DNA from: Paenibacillus baekrokdamisoli
Lineage (GTDB): Bacteria; Bacillota; Bacilli; Paenibacillales; Paenibacillaceae
Assembly (NCBI RefSeq): GCF_003945345.1
Contig: NZ_AP019308.1
Coordinates: 4,667,501-4,731,500 of the forward strand
Length of the DNA stretch: 64,000 bases
Direction of reading: 5' to 3'
The translations under genes and the position numbers were made by a program. The notes below the pieces were generated by a model, which saw only the letters and a list, made by a program, of their open reading frames with translations, had not been told where the DNA came from and made no database searches. Below are positions 1-8,415 of the stretch, one piece after another (the stretch's first letter is position 1; each line of letters begins with the position of its first letter).

Positions 1-250
1 AGTAAAAATCAACACTTGAACTATTAATACTATGAACATAAAAAATAAATGAAAGGTCGCTTTTCTCCGCAAATGATTTATTATTAATGTTCAGTGTAGT
101 ATACGAAAATCCTCCATCCTCCGAATAATTTTTATTGTTATGGAAATAGAGAGTAGCATCCGCATGAAAGACTGCGACTATAGTATCCGCTAACAATCTC
201 TCAGGAGAATATTTCTCTTTTTTCGTTAAAATAACAGCTGGAGTCCCCAT
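1..250 (-). CDS. Candidate immunity protein (partial, runs off left edge)
   Basis: The reading frame is open for 83 codons from an ATG at 250 to the window edge, so the C-terminus is missing. The start lies one base after the stop of the large toxin gene, and a near-perfect Shine-Dalgarno (AAGGAGGT) sits about 11 nt upstream, inside the last toxin codons. This tight coupling suggests co-expression. The visible part begins MGTPAVILTKKEKYSPERLL and is soluble-looking, without signal peptide or membrane segment. I do not recognise a family. In polymorphic toxin loci the small gene directly after the toxin usually encodes the cognate immunity protein; that role is inferred here from position only. 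Confidence 0.6.
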   Translation of the reverse strand, partial: MGTPAVILTKKEKYSPERLLADTIVAVFHADATLYFHNNKNYSEDGGFSYTTLNINNKSFAEKSDLSFIFYVHSINSSSVDFY

Positions 251-251
251 T

Positions 252-3200
252 TTATTTTAATACCTCCTTAAGTTCATCTAAAGAATTAACAATAATAACA
301 CCTTTAGATTTGATGGCTTCTATTTTTTTTACATCGTTTGGATGTAAGTTTGTCAATGGCTTATCAATATACAAAATAACTTTCTTCTGATCCGGGTTAA
401 AATAGTCGGTATGGTTTGCATTTACGTATTTATCAAACTGTTCAACATCCGTTACGGCCTTTAGTGATTTCTTAACTTCAATAATTTCATCTTTAGTTAC
501 TACGTCTAAATCACCAGCCGGGCTATTATCCGCCCTTTGAATTTTCTGCCCAAATCCTGTTACTTCCTTATTTTCTCTGACAATGGAAGCCACTTTAGCT
601 TCGGTAGCTTTACCTGGGTCTGTACTATTTAAACTATTATCAATATCACGATTAATATTTTTAGGATGCTGATCAACCCAAGTAAGTTCATTTCCAGCTG
701 GGTTCGTATATTTAGTTTTGTTTCCGTCCTTAACTATATTACCAACGCTCTTAGGATCACCCGTCCCCTTAGAAGACCCACTCTCTATCGGCCTTACGCC
801 TGTCTCGAATGCCCGATTCACTTCAAGAGCATGCGCTAGTCGCGGCCCTCCTGCACTGACTTCCTCGATGAGCTTTCTGGCCTTCTCGCCGAGTTTAGCC
901 ATTAGTACAGCACCTTCTTCTGCAAAGGTTGCCACGACAGCCACCGCTTCGAAGGCTTTTGTCAAATCCCGTCCGAACTGTTGGCTCTCGCTATAGCTTG
1001 TTTTGCCTGCCAGCACTTTCATGTAGTTATCCGCAATATGTTGGAAAGGGGTTACGAATTGTTCGGCAAGTCCACTTCCAATCGCCTGCGTAATATCTTT
1101 TAGCGTAATTGATTTATTGGCGATGCCTTTGGCCAGATCATACAGCTGCGGCACTGTGTTTGTTATCAAATAGTAGATGTTCGTACTTTGAAATAAATCG
1201 ATACCATCATCAACGAGTTGAGAAACAACTCCATCTGCCACACCGACTGCAATAGCCGCACCCTTCATAAACCCGGAATTGGCTTCCTCGGCAGAGGCTG
1301 CCCACTCTACCTTTCTCCCCATGTTAATGTCAATTCTAGCTGCTTTCAGGAGATCATCGGTTATTTTCCCATCTACATTGATTTTCAAACCACCTATGGC
1401 TTCATAGGTTGTATTATTTTTTATGATATATTGATATTGTCCAACCGCTATTAGGAATTCTTTATTATACGTTCCCGTTACTTCTCCATTATAGAAGTTC
1501 ATCTTTTTCAGGCTTTCTTGCATGGAGGTAATGTCTTCTTTGGATACTTCTCTATTATACTGCTCTATCGTATCTTTAAACATCTTATCCTGACGCAGCT
1601 TCTTCCAATCCGTCTTGAAGAAGTTCGGCTCCAGCTTACGGATGTCCAGTGTTGCTCCTTGATCTATCTTGTCCACAGCGGACCAGTAAAGGTCAAGTGC
1701 TTTACCGGCATCAACCTGCTTGATAGCAGTCAACATTTGCTCGCGAAGATCAAATACCTCTTGGTTCTTGACGTCAATCGTAAAACGAGGTAATACATAA
1801 TCTCCAAGTTCCCCGCCAGTTGCCTGATTCATTTTGTTCAAAATATTGTTGATTTGGCTTGTCTTCTCCGTAATCGAACTCGCGTAGGGAGAATACTGAC
1901 CATGTGTCGATGCTGTGACATCCCAGTTGGATTGTTTCATTTGATATAATTGCGACAATTGATCACTTAATCCATTTACTCCATCGGATGCATTCGGGTA
2001 GAGGTTATATGCAGATAATCCAGCCCTCTCAGCGGTACGTATATCACTTGTCAGGAGAGATCGGCGATCATTCAGCATCACTTCATAGTCCTTATTGCCT
2101 TTATAGACCCACTCACCAATTCTCAGCCGAACAGACTCACTATTCAATTCATCCAACTGTGAATCCAGCTTGGTACTGAGCGTGCCGCCTTTTCCTATCG
2201 CATTATTCAAATTCGTCGTGGCCATCGTCATCTTCGCTTGGTTGGCTTCCAGCGCACCTTGCCAGAATTGCACTTTAGCCTGAAGAATTGCTTTATTCCA
2301 ATTGTCTAGCTTCGTTATTTTGTCTGCATCCGCATTAGCACCCAGATTGCTCTTAGCAACGATTTTCATATTGGCCAACCGACCATCCGGCGCCTGTAGG
2401 TTCTCCATAAGATCCCACTCACGCTTCTTAAGCGTATAAAGAAAATCATCTGCTTTGGCTTGGGTGACATCCGAATTCCGCCGAATATTAAGCGTAGCGC
2501 CCTGAGAGCGCAAACTCTGCAAATAATCAATCGCCTGAATAGCATCATCATATTGGCCTGTCTTTAAATATCCATTCAATTGATTCCTTGCATCTAGGAA
2601 TGTAGTATTCAACTTATCAACTGCAGTTTCGCCTATGATTCCAGCAACACTCTTATTCTCTTCTTGAAGGCTCTTGTACACCTGCTTCTTCGCCAAAATT
2701 TCAGTACTTGATGCACCCGCATCCACACTATTCCAGTACGATTGTTTGGCATCCATAATCTGAGTATTAACTGTATTAACTAAAGTGTTCTTGAAATCCA
2801 TACTGATTTGCGCTGAACGAAGCTGGTTATACAACTTCTCTCGATCGACCGCAACTTGCTGTTGATTTCCCGGAGAGGCAGCTGTTGAAAGGGAAACTTC
2901 TTTCCAATACTCGATGTCCTTTGATTTAATCTGGTTAACTATACTAGAGAGTGCCGTTCTATTGACATTCGCTACGAGACCCTGGAAAGCTCCAGCATTC
3001 TTCTTTATTACATCGGCCTCAGCTAACACTCTACTTGCCGCTTCCGGGCTGTTATCCAATAGGTTGCTGCCCCACTCCGCCAGCTTGGTGATGATGGCTT
3101 TACTAACCTCATCAACCTTATAGGATTCTCCAGAGAGCGAAGAACCATCTTGTATCGCTTGCTTCATACCATTCTGAGCCGCAATCATAGCTTCGGAGTT

Positions 3201-4487
3201 CAAGCTGATTCGTGCATTATAGTAATCGGTCTTGTTCTTGAGGAATAATTGATTCTGTTTCTCTAAATTCGCTATTGCAGCGGTTTGATTATTTACATAC
3301 TTATTACCCCGCAGCTTATTTGCCGCAGCAACGGCTGCATCCATAGCCGTTGTACTCATATTAGCGTATGCGTTCCACCAGTTTTTCTTTTCTTGGAAAA
3401 GCTGACTCTCATCAAAGAGTTTCTGCTGCAAAAGCTTGCCATATTCGGTATCGATCGCTCTTGATGCATCTGTCTCGACAGCCTTATGTAATCTTAGCTC
3501 CTCACCTTGCTTTTCATAAATAGCCATTTGATCGGTTTGATCGTTCAGTCTCGCTAGCCACCAGTTCTTCTTTGTGGTTACAAGATCCTGATTCAATTTA
3601 TTTTGAATGACTTCGGCTTCCTGCTTCTTTTTTTCTGCAGCGGCTTGACTCTCCTTATTCTGTCTGGCAATCTCAGCCTGTTTGTCTGTATTCTGCTTCG
3701 CCAGTAGCTTAGCGGAGTACTCTGCATCCAGCTTAGAAGAAGCATCGGTGTCTTGTGCACCTTGTGCCCGAAGAGCTTCCCCCCGCTTCGAAGCCGCATT
3801 CATACCGACTTGGTCATCCTTTAATCTGGACTCCCACCAATTTTGCTTGGAGGCTAACAAATCCGAGTTGAGCTGATTTTGTTTGAGGTTCTTGAATTTG
3901 GCTGTGTAGTCTGCATCCAGTGAACGAGTAGCATCGGTTTCTTGAGCACCTTGACTTCGAAGCGCATCCCCCAGCTTCGATGCTGCATCCATCGCTGACT
4001 GGTCGTTTCGGACTTTGGCGTCCCACCATTGATTCTTGGCACTGTATAGTTGACTGTTAAGCTCGGCCTGTGATGGCTTATTATACGTAGGCTGTGACTG
4101 TGAGGATGTTCCTCCTGAAGATGTTGTGCCTCCGCTGGCTGTACCAGTGCCAACAGTACTACCAGACCCTGTTGCAGCACCACCTTTTGAAGGACTGGAA
4201 GCATTTTGTTTCTGAGCGGCAGCAGCTTTAGCTGCTGCCTCGGCGGCTTTAGCTGCTGCCTCGGCGGCTTTAGCTGCTGCCTCGGCGGCTTTAGCTGCTG
4301 CCTCGGCGGCTTCCCTAGCCTGTTTCTCACGCACCAGTTCAGCTAGCCGCTGGGTGTTAATGAGTGGAGGTGTTGAAGTCGTGCTGGTTGACGGCTTAGT
4401 TGGTGCACTTTTGGTACCAGATGTACCGATAGCAGCTCCAACGCTAACACCCACAGGCGGGGATTTCGGAATATTAACCCATACCAT
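252..4487 (-). CDS. Large modular toxin with C-terminal PD-(D/E)XK nuclease-like domain
   Basis: This 1411-residue protein has the layout of a polymorphic toxin. Residues 1-57 are Pro/Ser/Thr-rich without a Sec signal; 58-92 are AAEAAAK heptads; 95-135 are Gly/Ser/Thr-rich. Residues 140-400 hold four copies of a roughly 55-residue helical repeat with a WW core (NQWWDAK, QNWWESR, KNWWLAR, KNWWNAY), and weaker copies (YYNAR, YWKEV, YWNSV, FWQGA, NWDVT) continue to about 860. Residues 984-1050 resemble a peptidoglycan-binding domain 1. A hydrophobic Ala/Gly-rich stretch lies at 1073-1200. The last 125 residues resemble restriction-endonuclease-fold toxins, with D1326/D1328 in GDLDVV and E1337-V-K1339. 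The likely role is DNA cleavage in competitors. Export route is unknown: no LXG, YeeF or Sec signal is visible. The start has AAGGAGAG about 10 nt upstream. Confidence 0.8.
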   Translation of the reverse strand: MVWVNIPKSPPVGVSVGAAIGTSGTKSAPTKPSTSTTSTPPLINTQRLAELVREKQAREAAEAAAKAAEAAAKAAEAAAKAAEAAAKAAAAQKQNASSPSKGGAATGSGSTVGTGTASGGTTSSGGTSSQSQPTYNKPSQAELNSQLYSAKNQWWDAKVRNDQSAMDAASKLGDALRSQGAQETDATRSLDADYTAKFKNLKQNQLNSDLLASKQNWWESRLKDDQVGMNAASKRGEALRAQGAQDTDASSKLDAEYSAKLLAKQNTDKQAEIARQNKESQAAAEKKKQEAEVIQNKLNQDLVTTKKNWWLARLNDQTDQMAIYEKQGEELRLHKAVETDASRAIDTEYGKLLQQKLFDESQLFQEKKNWWNAYANMSTTAMDAAVAAANKLRGNKYVNNQTAAIANLEKQNQLFLKNKTDYYNARISLNSEAMIAAQNGMKQAIQDGSSLSGESYKVDEVSKAIITKLAEWGSNLLDNSPEAASRVLAEADVIKKNAGAFQGLVANVNRTALSSIVNQIKSKDIEYWKEVSLSTAASPGNQQQVAVDREKLYNQLRSAQISMDFKNTLVNTVNTQIMDAKQSYWNSVDAGASSTEILAKKQVYKSLQEENKSVAGIIGETAVDKLNTTFLDARNQLNGYLKTGQYDDAIQAIDYLQSLRSQGATLNIRRNSDVTQAKADDFLYTLKKREWDLMENLQAPDGRLANMKIVAKSNLGANADADKITKLDNWNKAILQAKVQFWQGALEANQAKMTMATTNLNNAIGKGGTLSTKLDSQLDELNSESVRLRIGEWVYKGNKDYEVMLNDRRSLLTSDIRTAERAGLSAYNLYPNASDGVNGLSDQLSQLYQMKQSNWDVTASTHGQYSPYASSITEKTSQINNILNKMNQATGGELGDYVLPRFTIDVKNQEVFDLREQMLTAIKQVDAGKALDLYWSAVDKIDQGATLDIRKLEPNFFKTDWKKLRQDKMFKDTIEQYNREVSKEDITSMQESLKKMNFYNGEVTGTYNKEFLIAVGQYQYIIKNNTTYEAIGGLKINVDGKITDDLLKAARIDINMGRKVEWAASAEEANSGFMKGAAIAVGVADGVVSQLVDDGIDLFQSTNIYYLITNTVPQLYDLAKGIANKSITLKDITQAIGSGLAEQFVTPFQHIADNYMKVLAGKTSYSESQQFGRDLTKAFEAVAVVATFAEEGAVLMAKLGEKARKLIEEVSAGGPRLAHALEVNRAFETGVRPIESGSSKGTGDPKSVGNIVKDGNKTKYTNPAGNELTWVDQHPKNINRDIDNSLNSTDPGKATEAKVASIVRENKEVTGFGQKIQRADNSPAGDLDVVTKDEIIEVKKSLKAVTDVEQFDKYVNANHTDYFNPDQKKVILYIDKPLTNLHPNDVKKIEAIKSKGVIIVNSLDELKEVLK
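4228..4315 (-). repeat. 21-bp tandem repeat encoding Ala-rich heptads
   Basis: About four identical copies of a 21-bp unit (GCTTTAGCTGCTGCCTCGGC plus G on the plus strand) lie in the 5' part of the toxin gene. Each encodes AAEAAAK on the minus strand, a helix-forming heptad. The copies show no base differences that I can see, so copy number could change by slippage without shifting frame. Confidence 0.85.
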
Positions 4488-4531
4488 CTCGCAATCCCTC
4501 TCCTTACAATTAAATTCATTTATATGAAAAT

Positions 4532-4561
4532 ATTGTAGTTTAAAGAGTCGAAAATTGTCAA
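4532..4561 (-). promoter_or_regulatory. Sigma-A-type promoter of toxin gene
   Basis: On the minus strand TTGACA (4556-4561) is followed after 18 bp by TACAAT (4532-4537), 45 bp before the toxin ATG. It matches the sigma-A consensus at 11 of 12 positions, so the toxin and the gene after it probably start here. Confidence 0.65.
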
Positions 4562-4672
4562 TTACTAGTCATAAGGGAGGAATATACCACAAAACCAATA
4601 ACTATTAGTCCAACCATCATTACCCTTATAACCCCAAGTCATCCCGCACGTCACGTCTGCTCAAACTCATTA

Positions 4673-5045
4673 TTATTTACTCCCTATATACCGATGATAA
4701 AAGCGCAGCATTTCGAGCGAAGGATAAACGATATCGCATTCGCTCCCTAACCTGCTGGATGAATAAGAAGGTGAAGGAAGCTCCATAATAATGTTGAAAT
4801 AACAATCTTCTATTGCATACTTCGGCAGCAGATTTGCTTTACACGGAGGTAACAGCAGCTCTAAAGGTGTCTGTCGGAGATATATTAATGTATTCCCAAA
4901 GAAAAGCAATCATTGGAACTTGCTTTCCAGTTACAATGCGTGTATAATAATATCTTGTATCAAGTGTAACCTCTGGTTTTTTCCTCATATTGGGTTTGGA
5001 TTACCTCAAAATCCACCACAAACTTCTTTTTCCTTTTAAACACGG
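4673..5045 (-). pseudogene. Possible decayed coding region with frame breaks
   Basis: Three consecutive minus-strand segments read like protein but lie in different frames. The first (about 5045-4965) reads FKRKKKFVVDFEVIQTQYEE and ends at a TGA. The second (ATG near 4986) reads MRKKPEV, then YYYTRIVTGKQVPMIAFLWE, and ends at a TAA near 4842. The third continues KANLLPKYAIEDCYFN to a stop at 4673. A single ancestral gene of roughly 110-130 codons broken by two indels would explain this. I recognise no family; a lost immunity or accessory gene of the toxin locus is possible. It could also be chance open frames. Confidence 0.3.
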
Positions 5046-5227
5046 CTGCTTTAAGGAACACGGATTCATACTGGCGCGGTCGAGGAACCGCAAGGACGAT
5101 TGAGAGGTTAGGGCTTTCGTTGCTTTCGTGCATTATTTATGAGAGTAGGAAGACATTAGCGGTTACGCTTCTTATACATGGCGGCGCAGGCTCACAGCGT
5201 ACGCAGAATTAAATAGAAACGCAATCA

Positions 5228-5255
5228 GACCCCCGCTTCTTTTGAAGTGGGGGTC
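5228..5255. terminator. Strong GC-rich hairpin
   Basis: A 12-bp stem (GACCCCCGCTTC paired with GAAGTGGGGGTC, one G-T pair) closes a TTTT loop. Neither side has a clear T-tract, so it may act with the next hairpin rather than alone. Confidence 0.45.
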
Positions 5256-5270
5256 GTCCAATTTCTGACG

Positions 5271-5326
5271 AGAAAAAGGTCTTGCCCCCGATCCTGCGTC
5301 TGGTTCGCAGACCTGCGGGTAAGACC
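5271..5326 (-). terminator. Terminator of ABC importer operon
   Basis: A stem of about 10 bp (GGTCTTACCC with GGGCAAGACC on the minus strand) encloses a second hairpin (TCTGCG with CGCAGA) and is followed on the minus strand by TTTTTCTCG. It sits just after the ATPase stop at 5337. Confidence 0.7.
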
Positions 5327-5336
5327 CCTTCTTTGT

Positions 5337-6536
5337 TTATGGCATTAAGGATAGACAGGCATCGCGAGGGATAAGTAATCGGAGAGATGAGCCAGCTGGC
5401 ATTCTACGCTGACCAGGTATATTGAGGGCATCGACGATTAGCGAAATCCCTCTGGCTTCGACGGTGTAACGAAGAAGTGCACCCAGCACAACGCTGTCAG
5501 TTGCAGTCGCTTCAACGATATAAGCACGACTGAACTGCTCCACACTCAGCTCGGAGGAAGTACCTTCTCCCAATCCGCTGCTTATCGATGAACCACCCCG
5601 AATGTCTAGAATCTGTATGGCTTCCGGGCGGATGGCATAAGCTACGGATGGTGATCTCTCATACATAGAAGAGGATCTACCAGCAGCGGCGGCAGCGATT
5701 TCTTCCCTCGCAATCCCCGCCTTTGCTGCGCCGCTTACTGGCGGGGGTAGGTCGGAGCCATCGATTAGCGATGCCATTTCGCTGCCTGATAGCACATTGT
5801 AGTTACCGATAAACTTTGCTACAAAGGTTGTAAGCGGCCTTGCATAAACCTCTTCTGGTGTTCCGACCTGCTCGATCCGCCCTTCATGCATGACACATAT
5901 GCGATCGGACAGTGTAAGTGCCTCCTCCTGATCATGCGTGACGAAGATAGTCGTCATGCCAAGCTCCCGCTGAATGCGTCGAATCTCCGCGCGCAAATGC
6001 TTGCGGATCTTCGCATCCAGCGCGCTGAGCGGCTCATCCATCAGCATCAGCTTCGGCTGAATGGCTAGCGAACGTGCAAGCGCAACGCGCTGCTGCTGAC
6101 CGCCGGATAGCTGATGCGGATAAGAGGTGCTTTTGTCCGTCATATCAATAAGCTCCAGCATCTTCATTGTACGCTGCGTAATTTCCTTACGCGGCAGCCG
6201 CTGCATAACTAAGCCGAAGGCAATATTATCGTATACCGTCATATTGGGGAATAATGCATAGGATTGGAACACCATTCCGACCTGCCTGCGTTTCGGTTCC
6301 AGCTGAGCAAGGTCTTGGCCATCCAGATGAACGTCGCCCTCCTCGTAATCGGTAAGCCCAGCAATACAGCGCAGCAGCGTGCTTTTGCCACAACCGCTTG
6401 GTCCTAGAAGCGTCACGAGTTCCCCTTCCTTAACCTGCAAGGAGAGCTGATCCAGAACCGGCTTGCTTCCATCCACATCACGTGAACCGCTAAAATATTT
6501 GGTTACCTTGTTAATCTCCACATAGCTGTTCATCAT
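5337..6536 (-). CDS. ABC importer ATP-binding protein, PotA/FbpC type
   Basis: This cytoplasmic ATPase powers the importer encoded upstream. Visible motifs are Walker A GPSGCGKST (45-53), Q-loop Q91, signature LSGGQQQR (143-150), Walker B LMLMDEP (163-169) and switch H201. The C-terminal regulatory region (about 245-399) carries an unusual low-complexity insert near 258-290 (Pro/Ala/Ser-rich) that interrupts the expected TOBE-like domain. The start has GGGAGG 8 nt upstream and overlaps the preceding permease gene by 4 nt, so the two are translationally coupled. The closest functional classes are the spermidine/putrescine, ferric iron and 2-aminoethylphosphonate importers; the sequence does not decide between them. 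Confidence 0.9.
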   Translation of the reverse strand: MMNSYVEINKVTKYFSGSRDVDGSKPVLDQLSLQVKEGELVTLLGPSGCGKSTLLRCIAGLTDYEEGDVHLDGQDLAQLEPKRRQVGMVFQSYALFPNMTVYDNIAFGLVMQRLPRKEITQRTMKMLELIDMTDKSTSYPHQLSGGQQQRVALARSLAIQPKLMLMDEPLSALDAKIRKHLRAEIRRIQRELGMTTIFVTHDQEEALTLSDRICVMHEGRIEQVGTPEEVYARPLTTFVAKFIGNYNVLSGSEMASLIDGSDLPPPVSGAAKAGIAREEIAAAAAGRSSSMYERSPSVAYAIRPEAIQILDIRGGSSISSGLGEGTSSELSVEQFSRAYIVEATATDSVVLGALLRYTVEARGISLIVDALNIPGQRRMPAGSSLRLLIPRDACLSLMP

Positions 6537-7450
6537 CCTAGCTTCCTCCCTTCTTGCGCATTCATCGCTGAAGCCGCTCCTCCCATAATAGCCGGGCCTT
6601 CCACTTGTGCGGGTGCAGCGAACATTCGCTTACTGAGCTGGAGCATGACACCCGACACAATCAATACGAGCACAAAATAGGTAAAAGCAACCGCGCTAGA
6701 TAAATGACCGCTTTCGGACTGTCTTCGGTACAAATAGAGCTGAACGGTTTCGTAATGGCCGCCTACAAGTAGATTGGCCAGAACGAACTCACCCAGCAGA
6801 ACGGCAAACGACAAGAGCATCGATACCGTGAGGCCGGGCAATAAATTCGGCAGCAGCACATAACGATAAGCTCGCCAGCGGTTAGCGCCCAGAAGCGTTG
6901 CCGCTTCCAGCAGCGCACCCGCTTGAAAGGCCTGCAAGCTCCCGCGCACACCCTGATACATATAAGGCATGATCGCAATTACATAGGCGGCGGATAATAA
7001 CCAGACCGTGCCCGAGATCGGCAGCGGTCCAGAGGAATATAATCGAAGCAAGCCGACAGCTGCCACGACACCTGGAATAGCGTAAGGAAGCAGCGCCAAG
7101 AAGCTAAGCACCTTCTGCCAGCGCGGGAACTCCAGCGATATAATCATGACCGCCGGTGTGATCACGGCCGCTCCAAGAATGAGGCTGAAGCCGCATACGA
7201 ATAAAGACCGGAGAAATGATTCGCCGAACCGTGCATCCTGCAGTAAATCAGCGAACCAATGCAAGGTCCATGACTCCGGAAGAATGGTCGTCTGCCAGGT
7301 TCCTGCAAGCGCATAGAGCAGCGTAGCCAGCATCGGGACGAACAGATAGATGAGCATAATCGCCAGTACGGCGTGATAGAAACGGAACCTTCGATTACGC
7401 CGCTTTCGTTGCTTCACTTTCACGGTCATCGCACTCCTCTCTTGGTTCAC
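6533..7450 (-). CDS. ABC importer permease (second subunit)
   Basis: A membrane subunit of the importer with about six transmembrane helices and an EAA-type cytoplasmic loop (EAATLLGANRWRAYRYVLLP) that contacts the ATPase. The first codon is a GTG overlapping the stop of the preceding permease (GTGA). An ATG seven codons in also has GAGAGGAG just before it, so the exact start is uncertain. Its pairing with another permease, an ATPase and a lipoprotein fits the PotC/FbpB class of binding-protein-dependent importers. Confidence 0.88.
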   Translation of the reverse strand: MNQERSAMTVKVKQRKRRNRRFRFYHAVLAIMLIYLFVPMLATLLYALAGTWQTTILPESWTLHWFADLLQDARFGESFLRSLFVCGFSLILGAAVITPAVMIISLEFPRWQKVLSFLALLPYAIPGVVAAVGLLRLYSSGPLPISGTVWLLSAAYVIAIMPYMYQGVRGSLQAFQAGALLEAATLLGANRWRAYRYVLLPNLLPGLTVSMLLSFAVLLGEFVLANLLVGGHYETVQLYLYRRQSESGHLSSAVAFTYFVLVLIVSGVMLQLSKRMFAAPAQVEGPAIMGGAASAMNAQEGRKLG

Positions 7451-8328
7451 GCCAAATCTTTACGAACGCGTCGCATGAACCATTGACTTAGCGACATAGC
7501 TATAAGCATGATCAGGCCGAGCAGCACGGCCAGCGCACTACCGAGCTGCGGCCTCGTGATGACATCTCCGGAAACAAGTGCGCCAATACGAACAGCCAGT
7601 AAGTTAAAGTTGCTGCCAACGAGCGCGTAAGCCGTTGCATAAGCACCCATCGCGTTGGCAAACAGAATGACGAAGGTTCCTGCAATCCCCGGTGCTAATA
7701 TGGGCAGCGCTATCCGCCGCCAATACGCAAAGGAACCTGCCCCAAGGAGGGAAGCCGCTTCGCGCCAACGCTCCTGAACGCCATAATAAACAGGATAGAG
7801 CAGCAGCGTTGCAAGCGGAACTTGAAAATATACATATACAAGTACAAGCCCCGTCCATGAATATAAGTTAATGGTGAGCACGTCGAGCCCCCACGACTTT
7901 AGGAGCAGCGTGAATACCCCGTTATTTCCGAGCAATATAATGTAGGCAAAAGCAAGCGGAACACCAGCAAAGTTAGAGGTCATATTGGAGAGGGTCAGCA
8001 GTCGATCCCGCGCACGTTCGGGCAGCCTCGTTAGCGAATAAGCAGTAAATAGGGCTGCGATTAGGCCGAGGATGCTGGAGCCGAGCGCGATATAGAGGCT
8101 ATTTTGAATCGCCTTCATATAAAAAGGACTCGTTAATGCTGTTACATATTGCGAGAGAGAATAATGCGTTTCATCGTCGGATAGTAAACTGGTCATGATC
8201 ATATAAAAGAGCGGGAGCAGTTCGAAGCCGATTACGATAAGCGCAAAAGGCACAAGCGCCAGCACGATGAACCTAAAGCGGAACCTGCGGCCGCGCTGCT
8301 TCAATGGAACCGATCGCTTTTGCTTCAT
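7447..8328 (-). CDS. ABC importer permease (first subunit)
   Basis: A six-helix permease with the EAA loop EAASLLGAGSFAYWRRIALP. I place the start at the ATG at 8328 (MKQKRSVPLKQRG), because GGGAGG lies 8 nt upstream; the upstream in-frame GTG at 8364 lacks a site. The N-terminus is strongly basic before the first helix, as expected for a cytoplasmic-side N-terminus. It overlaps the next permease by 4 nt. With that protein it should form the heterodimeric channel of the importer. Confidence 0.88.
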   Translation of the reverse strand: MKQKRSVPLKQRGRRFRFRFIVLALVPFALIVIGFELLPLFYMIMTSLLSDDETHYSLSQYVTALTSPFYMKAIQNSLYIALGSSILGLIAALFTAYSLTRLPERARDRLLTLSNMTSNFAGVPLAFAYIILLGNNGVFTLLLKSWGLDVLTINLYSWTGLVLVYVYFQVPLATLLLYPVYYGVQERWREAASLLGAGSFAYWRRIALPILAPGIAGTFVILFANAMGAYATAYALVGSNFNLLAVRIGALVSGDVITRPQLGSALAVLLGLIMLIAMSLSQWFMRRVRKDLA

Positions 8329-8415
8329 TCTTTTGGCCTCCCTTTCCAAATGGGGACTGTTCACAGAAGAAAAGGGACGGGGTGATAACCCCCGCCCCAG
8401 ATGATGGGTTATGGC

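Larger units (their letters stand above)
4488..5336. other. Intergenic region before ABC importer
   Basis: This 849-bp stretch holds the toxin promoter, the possibly decayed gene at 4673-5045 and two hairpins near 5230-5326. Between about 5050 and 5225 I see nothing I can interpret. Confidence 0.6.
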
